Notes under the pieces: generated by a model
The model's input: only the letters and a program-made list of their open reading frames with translations
Database searches by the model: none
Told to the model about the DNA's origin: nothing
From: Brotaphodocola faecis
Lineage (GTDB): Bacteria > Bacillota > Clostridia > Lachnospirales > Lachnospiraceae
Direction of reading: 5' to 3'
DNA length: 64,000 nucleotides
NCBI RefSeq assembly: GCF_040096075.1
Contig: NZ_JBBMFJ010000001.1
Location: 165,597 to 229,596 of the forward strand
Position numbers and translations under genes: made by a program
In this document: one piece after another, positions 59,308 to 64,000 of the stretch
Numbering within the stretch: the first letter of the stretch is position 1
Layout of the letters: every line of letters begins with the position of its first letter

Positions 59308-60543
59308 CTAAACTTTATCGGACAATCCCGCCATATGGAATTTATAAGTGTTCTTCATAGGATTTTCCGTCCGTTCCAGCCCGCCTATAATGCGGCCATT
59401 TTTGTCTTCTCCATGCTCTACAAATTTATAAAGAGGATTTAATATAAATTTTCCATCTACATAATCTACAACCTCTGTGATCTCTAGTGTTCTTCTGGAT
59501 TTATCACGAAGTCTTGACAGCTGGATAATAATATCAATCGCCGATGCGATCTGCTGCCGTATAGCATCAATAGGAATGTTATTTCCGGAAATAACCATTG
59601 TCTCCAACCGGGAAAGCATATCTTTTGTAGAATTAGAGTGACCTGTAGAAAGGGAACCGTCATGACCTGTATTCATAGCCTGAAGCATATCCAGTGCTTC
59701 TGCGCCGCGGACCTCACCAACTACAATACGTTCCGGTCTCATACGAAGGGAAGAACGGATCAGATCACGGATCGTCACCTCTCCTTTTCCTTCCATATTT
59801 GCGTTTCGGGTTTCCATACGCACCAGGTTGGCAACACCTTTGATCTGAAGCTCCGCAGAGTCCTCAATGGTAATAACTCGCTCATCCTTTGGGATATAGT
59901 TAGAAAGAGCATTTAAAAAGGTAGTCTTTCCTGAGCCAGTGCCGCCGCTGATAAAAATGTTATATTTTGCCCGTACCATGCGGTCTAAAAGCTCTGCCAC
60001 CTCCGGAGTAATAGAACCATAGGAGATCAGCTTTTCCATAGTCATAGGATCTTCCGGGAATTTTCGAATAGTCACTGTAGGGCCGTCCAATGCAATAGGC
60101 GGAAGCACCACATTTACACGGGAGCCGTCTAACAATCTGGCATCTACAATGGGATTAGCCTCATTTACAGTACGGTTTACCTTGGATACAATATTCAAAA
60201 TAACATTTTCCAGTTTTTCATTGGTTCCAAAGCTGACATCTTTCTTATAAAGTCTGCCATTCTGCTCCACAAACACATTATGGGGGCCATTGATCATGAT
60301 CTCGGTGATACTTGGATCATCTACTAATGGCTGCAATACATCCAGGCCACGCATGGAGTTAAATACGCCTTCCATGAGAGTTTTTTTCTCATTCAGGCTC
60401 ATATACTGTTGTCTGGACTGCTCCATTACAATATCCGATATCACTTCCCGGATCTCATCATCGCTGATGTTGCGGGTCAGATCCAGACGGTTTGACACGA
60501 TCTCACGGATCTGGCGGATCCATTGCTGCATATCTTCGATCAT
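59308..60543 (-). CDS. tadA: TadA/CpaF assembly ATPase
   Basis: This 411-residue cytoplasmic secretion ATPase has an N-terminal region with LVDDPSITEIMINGP near 75, Walker A ISGGTGSGKTTFLNAL near 198, the Asp box ITIEDSAELQI, Walker B RPERIVVGEVRG near 265 and the His box MNTGHDGSLSTGHSN. It powers pilus assembly and perhaps retraction. It overlaps tadZ by 4 bases (ATGA). Confidence 0.95.
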   Translation of the reverse strand: MIEDMQQWIRQIREIVSNRLDLTRNISDDEIREVISDIVMEQSRQQYMSLNEKKTLMEGVFNSMRGLDVLQPLVDDPSITEIMINGPHNVFVEQNGRLYKKDVSFGTNEKLENVILNIVSKVNRTVNEANPIVDARLLDGSRVNVVLPPIALDGPTVTIRKFPEDPMTMEKLISYGSITPEVAELLDRMVRAKYNIFISGGTGSGKTTFLNALSNYIPKDERVITIEDSAELQIKGVANLVRMETRNANMEGKGEVTIRDLIRSSLRMRPERIVVGEVRGAEALDMLQAMNTGHDGSLSTGHSNSTKDMLSRLETMVISGNNIPIDAIRQQIASAIDIIIQLSRLRDKSRRTLEITEVVDYVDGKFILNPLYKFVEHGEDKNGRIIGGLERTENPMKNTYKFHMAGLSDKV

Positions 60544-61649
60544 AGACTCTGACCTCCCTGCTCTTTAAAAATGGTCTGGATCATGGGATCTAAAGTCTGT
60601 CTTAAAAGGCTGCCAGAGCGGATAATATCACTGTATTTCCTAAAAACAGGAGATGCTGCTACTGCACCGCTGCATGGAATATGGTTTAATAACCCACTTT
60701 CCAACAATTCTTTTCCTACTCCTGAAACAGATGACTTGTTTACCACAAGAGTCATTTTATTAAATATTCCGTTGTATTTTTCGTGCAATGAAGCTTCATC
60801 TAAGAAACGGATCATTTTTGCAATAGAACTTTCCTCTGAAAGCACTGGCGCAAATACGATATCTGCCTCGTTTAATACAGCAAGGGTCTTTTCTGAAAAA
60901 CTGGAAGAAACATCAATGATAACCACATCATACTCGGAAAGGCTACATATAGTCTCTACAAGGCGCCGTATCTCATCTCCCGTGATCTCTTCATATTCTG
61001 ATATACTTTCTACACCGGACAGATAATAAAAACCGCCGGTCCGTTCCTGTACTGCGCAGGCTGCCAGCTTCACACCCACGTTCACACCTTTTGTCTTTAA
61101 CGCAAGAAATACATCAGAAAGAGTACCAGCAGAAGATGCCAGCGTTCCTTTTACAGAGTCAATTTCTTCTAAATTAAGATAAAATGTGCGAAATCCCGCT
61201 GCCCCGCAGGCAGATGCCATAGCCAGTGACAGGGTGGTTTTTCCGCTTCCTCCTGCTGGACTGTAAAAAACAACTGCCCTGGTATTGCTTTTTCCACGGA
61301 TCACATCTGTTTTTCCCGTAGATTCTGCGTATTTTAGTAAAATCTCATTTAACAGGCTTTCTGATTTCTGATATTTTTTTACAACTTCGTATCCTTCTAC
61401 TGGTTCCATAGAAGAAGACAGAACAATCTTCGTCATATCAGCTGCAAGAGCCTGCAGTTTTGCATCTGCAAAGCCTTCATCTACTGCCAGGATATCCGCA
61501 GAACCTCCATTTTCCAGATAGTCTATTAATTTTTCTTTTTTTGTGAATATATTCTGTTCCAATTGTGGATTTTTTTCCATAAAATAATTGGATAGATTGG
61601 TGAGATATAATTCATCCCGGTCTGCCAGGATCAACTGCTTTTTTACCAT
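60540..61649 (-). CDS. tadZ: TadZ/CpaE-like localisation ATPase
   Basis: This 369-residue protein has an N-terminal receiver-like region (1-125) without a clear phosphoacceptor and a ParA/MinD-type ATPase domain with deviant Walker A FYSPAGGSGKTTLSLAMA near 131. DVVIIDVSSSFSE marks the Walker B region near 244. It positions the Tad machine at the pole or membrane. It is the first gene of the pilus transcript, with AGGGGG before its start. Confidence 0.9.
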   Translation of the reverse strand: MVKKQLILADRDELYLTNLSNYFMEKNPQLEQNIFTKKEKLIDYLENGGSADILAVDEGFADAKLQALAADMTKIVLSSSMEPVEGYEVVKKYQKSESLLNEILLKYAESTGKTDVIRGKSNTRAVVFYSPAGGSGKTTLSLAMASACGAAGFRTFYLNLEEIDSVKGTLASSAGTLSDVFLALKTKGVNVGVKLAACAVQERTGGFYYLSGVESISEYEEITGDEIRRLVETICSLSEYDVVIIDVSSSFSEKTLAVLNEADIVFAPVLSEESSIAKMIRFLDEASLHEKYNGIFNKMTLVVNKSSVSGVGKELLESGLLNHIPCSGAVAASPVFRKYSDIIRSGSLLRQTLDPMIQTIFKEQGGQSL

Positions 61650-61745
61650 ATGACGCCCCCTGATGATTTATCTGCTTTACATATTTTTTTCGACAAATTC
61701 TAAAGTATAGTTTATCATTGCCTGTATTTTCCAACAATCAGGGCA

Positions 61746-61796
61746 TAAAAATTAGACAGATAATCATTTCGTTCTTCAGGATCATCTGTCTAATTT
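61746..61796 (-). terminator. Terminator of the XRE-type gene
   Basis: AAATTAGACAGAT.ATC pairs with GAT.ATCTGTCTAATTT, followed by TTTT on the minus strand. It separates the regulator gene from the Tad transcript; the tad promoter must lie in 61650-61745, where TATACT occurs with only a weak -35. Confidence 0.8.
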
Positions 61797-61811
61797 CAGT
61801 TATTTTTTCAG

Positions 61812-63281
61812 TTATTTTTTCAGTTCTTTTTTTAATTCTTCCTGCAGATATTCAATCTGCTGTTTAATGATCTTAAGACATGTTTCTTTGGAGCAAACCA
61901 TTTCTCCTTCTTCAATCATCCGGCAGAAATGGTTCAGTTTTTCTGCCACCCCCTGCTCATAAATGGAACAATAGGCCACTCCGTCTGCTCCAATGCAGAA
62001 AGTGATCTCATTGTCTACCATGGAAACAGTAGAATAAACAAAAATTCCTCTTGGAAGACTTACCTGACCTTCATCTAACATATATACTTCCCCATCCTGA
62101 AGCTTCATCCATTCCAGATAATTCTCCATCACTTCCAGGCGTTCTTTATTGGTAAGAGGCGTATAGATCGATGACGGTATTTCTGCCAGTCGTCCAGTCA
62201 TAGCAGTATATTCCAGACCTTCTCTTGTAAAAATGTGTACTGCCTTTTCTTTTTCCAGCTGATTGCAGCGCTGTCTCCAGTTTTCTAGGACCATTTTCTT
62301 TCCTGTGTCCTCTAAAAGAAGATGATTTTTCAGCATATCTTCTGAAAGCATCCGCATCAGACAGGGATCATACTCCATGTAATAATTTTTCATTTCCTGA
62401 GGACGGAAATTTAAACTGTCCTGCTCTGTAAGATAACGTTTTCTGTTTTCAGTTATCCAGTCCGCCCACTGAGACACATTTGCAAAATAGCGTAATAGCT
62501 GCCGCTTATTTTTCTTCTTTCTCTCAAAAATCTCTTTAAGATAAGAAAGTTTTTCTTCTTTCCACACGATCAGACCGCTTTCCATATTTCTATGAAGTCC
62601 AACCGCCCATTTATCTCCAATAAACCAGTTTGGAAGAAGGTCATTGCATTTCTCTTCATAATCGTAATATGCAATATATTCACTATCTGAACGGATCAAT
62701 GGCATGATCTGGTTGATATACTGAAGATTATACAGACTTCCCCCCTGTTCCCGGACCTTCTTTAACGAAAAAACATGTTCACAGCATATGTCACGACGAC
62801 TTAAAAACTGAGCCAGTATCTCTACCACTGCTTCCGGCAGTTCTTCTGTAAACATACGCAATATATGTCCACTTTGCGGCAGAATTCTTTGAAGAAATGA
62901 GATTACCTCTGTCCGGCTGTGAAGTACATGGATATCTTGAAGAGCTTCCCAGTCTCCTTCCTCTACTTGTATATCTAACTGTGCAATGTCCAGAAAACCG
63001 GTTCTGTATTCCAGCATTTTTTTAATCTCCTGCATACAGTTCCACTCTTCATTGCCCATACGCTCTATTTTATAAAGCGAAAATAATGTTTTTGATACAT
63101 CTTCTGAACACTGCAATGCCATAATCAGCTTCCGTACCTTTTCTGTATCCTGAGGAAGGCGCTTTCCCTGCCTCATTTTTGAAATATGATCCAGAGAAAG
63201 ACCGCTTGCATCTGACAGATACAACAGCGTCTGCCCTGATTTTTTAATCTCCGCTTTTATCGCCTCTGAAAACTCTGACAT
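61812..63281 (-). CDS. XRE-type HTH protein with long C-terminal domain, candidate Tad locus regulator
   Basis: In this 489-residue soluble protein residues about 5-60 form an XRE/Cro helix-turn-helix (LYLSDASGLSLDHISKMRQGKR). The remaining 430 residues have no domain I recognise; they are mixed helix/strand with many aromatic residues and no membrane segment. It stands directly upstream of tadZ on the same strand but ends in its own terminator. The stop region is a tandem repeat (CTGAAAAAATAA twice), giving a second in-frame stop. Control of the pilus operon is inferred from position only. Confidence 0.75.
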   Translation of the reverse strand: MSEFSEAIKAEIKKSGQTLLYLSDASGLSLDHISKMRQGKRLPQDTEKVRKLIMALQCSEDVSKTLFSLYKIERMGNEEWNCMQEIKKMLEYRTGFLDIAQLDIQVEEGDWEALQDIHVLHSRTEVISFLQRILPQSGHILRMFTEELPEAVVEILAQFLSRRDICCEHVFSLKKVREQGGSLYNLQYINQIMPLIRSDSEYIAYYDYEEKCNDLLPNWFIGDKWAVGLHRNMESGLIVWKEEKLSYLKEIFERKKKNKRQLLRYFANVSQWADWITENRKRYLTEQDSLNFRPQEMKNYYMEYDPCLMRMLSEDMLKNHLLLEDTGKKMVLENWRQRCNQLEKEKAVHIFTREGLEYTAMTGRLAEIPSSIYTPLTNKERLEVMENYLEWMKLQDGEVYMLDEGQVSLPRGIFVYSTVSMVDNEITFCIGADGVAYCSIYEQGVAEKLNHFCRMIEEGEMVCSKETCLKIIKQQIEYLQEELKKELKK

Positions 63282-63484
63282 ACTCTCCCTATCCTTTTAT
63301 ACTATCTTTTTTTGCCACCCTTCTCCACCATTCCCTACATTTCAAAAATGTAATTAGATTTATAGGGGGATTCATATCATTCTTACATAATCTTTACCTT
63401 TTATTCCGCTCATTTTTCTTCAAAAAATGGATCCTTACATATCATGATAGTAATTAATTTTAACATTTATAGGGGAAGGTTTCA
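63282..63484. other. AT-rich intergenic region with a direct repeat
   Basis: The segment holds the upstream region of the XRE-type gene. ATTTATAGGGG occurs at about 63358 and again at about 63466, both on the plus strand. No RNA gene or further ORF is evident. Confidence 0.4.
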
Positions 63485-63850
63485 ATTAAGGCATGGAAAT
63501 TAGACAAGTTAATTTTTATAAATGGTTACCTGGCGGCACGCAAATCATCAAAAAAGAACCCTATTATGGCGGCTCTCTGTAGAGAAGAAGATCTGGATGA
63601 TCTTTGCCTTTCCCGGGTAAAATTAGCATATATTTTCTGTGGAAACCTGAAAACGCTGCCATCTATTGTGGAGCGAGTGAGAAAAGCAGGAATTGAACCC
63701 TTTGTGTATATGGATTTTATAGATGGGCTGTCATCAAAGGACAGCGCAGTGGAATTTGTGAAATATTATACAAGTGCAGCAGGGATCGTAACTACAAAAT
63801 CCAATCAGGTAAGAAGATCAAAGGCATTGGACTTGGGTAGTGTAATTTAA
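63485..63850 (+). pseudogene. glpP-like (glycerol-3-phosphate responsive antiterminator) remnant
   Basis: The plus-strand frame reads KKNPIMAALCREEDL, KLAYIFCGNLKTLPSIVERV, GIEPFVYMDFIDGL and AGIVTTKSNQV. This is the order of conserved blocks in the GlpP family (about 180 residues). It has no proper start (a stop lies just before 63475) and ends early at 63850, losing the last third including the final strand and active-site-like DxxExxPG part. The 3' break coincides with the edge of an IS256-type element. Confidence 0.7.
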
Positions 63851-64000
63851 TTTGTGTCTTTGGTAAAAAATGGCTCCATTTTGGTAAGAATTACGGTATG
63901 TAAATTTTTATCGAAAAGGAGCATTTTTTATGGCACTTGCAAAGGAACAAATTCGACAGATTATCTCTCAAAATGACATTTCCAGCGTTACGGATGTCTA
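63851..64000 (+). mobile_element. Left end of an IS256-family insertion sequence (continues beyond window)
   Basis: The transposase start at 63930 is preceded by about 80 bp of non-coding sequence that begins where the glpP remnant ends. The terminal inverted repeat probably lies around 63845-63880 (GTGTCTTTGGTAAAAAATGG), but the other end is outside the window, so the exact boundary and target duplication cannot be set. Confidence 0.6.
63930..64000 (+). CDS. IS256-family transposase, N-terminal 23 codons only
   Basis: The ATG at 63930 has AAAAGGAG upstream. The visible residues (MALAKEQIRQIISQNDISSV) match the N-terminus of Mutator/IS256-type transposases common in Lachnospiraceae; the DDE catalytic residues are outside the window. 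Confidence 0.65.
   Translation, partial: MALAKEQIRQIISQNDISSVTDV

Noticed and set aside
63282..63484. Structured RNA or riboswitch upstream of the XRE-type gene
   Set aside because: Only a short direct repeat (ATTTATAGGGG) and AT-rich sequence are visible; no stable conserved fold was recognised.
1..64000. tRNA, rRNA, CRISPR or prophage genes
   Set aside because: No cloverleaf with CCA-type end, rRNA core sequence, repeat-spacer array or phage structural gene was recognised by eye on either strand; a covariance search would be needed to exclude small RNAs.

Overview
The window looks like a chromosome segment of a gut-type Clostridia, most likely Lachnospiraceae. This rests on the Gram-positive Tad/Flp pilus locus without a secretin, sigma-A-type promoters with AGGAGG ribosome sites, an FMN-riboswitch ECF riboflavin transporter, DUF1703 AAA/nuclease paralogs, C_GCAxxG_C_C and CitMHS genes, and a peptide of the ACGX-repeat type. 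No rRNA, tRNA or CRISPR array was seen. Most genes are on the minus strand.

Layout. 1-2.3 kb: FMN riboswitch with a large insertion, attenuator terminator, riboflavin transporter gene ribU and a translationally coupled flavoprotein cut by the window edge. 2.5-9.4 kb: an acidic lipoprotein, a MetE-C-like methyltransferase, a LysR regulator, a DUF1703 AAA protein, a YolD/Y-family polymerase pair and a ferredoxin. 9.5-20.5 kb: a nine-gene sugar-acid operon (Fe-alcohol dehydrogenase, PdxA2, DUF1537 kinase, TRAP DctQ/DctM without a binding protein, cytoplasmic sialidase-like protein, YhcH, DapA-family lyase, KdgT) facing a divergent PrpR_N/AAA/Fis-type regulator whose AAA motifs are degenerate. 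20.5-26.1 kb: gene scars, a solitary Fic protein, TetR-GNAT, a MATE exporter, and a macrodomain/SirTM pair known from protein ADP-ribosylation.

26.1-29.5 kb: a small radical-SAM peptide locus with a three-repeat Cys peptide, a SPASM maturase, a nitroreductase, a flavin split-barrel protein and two tandem HxlR regulators. Two of its promoters share a motif placed identically next to a poor -35. 29.5-42.4 kb: ldh with a consensus promoter, a tspO fragment abutting a second DUF1703 gene, a histidine kinase/response regulator pair, a 183-nt nested inverted repeat, CitMHS and TDT transporters, C_GCAxxG, LysR, a cytidylate-kinase-like gene and a second MATE.

42.4-63.3 kb: a decayed gene, then one co-directional block running from tadZ at 61.6 kb to 43 kb. 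It joins a complete Gram-positive Tad pilus set (TadZ, TadA, TadB, TadC, Flp, TadE-like proteins, DUF5702, two A24 prepilin peptidases) to a Ser/Thr kinase, a PP2C phosphatase, an FHA protein and three paralogous TPR/MORN lipoproteins, preceded by an XRE-type regulator gene. 63.3-64 kb: a glpP remnant cut by the start of an IS256-family element.

The two most interesting parts are the radical-SAM repeat-peptide locus with its shared promoter architecture and the Tad pilus fused to a phospho-signalling and lipoprotein module. The hybrid sugar-acid operon and the enlarged FMN riboswitch come next.
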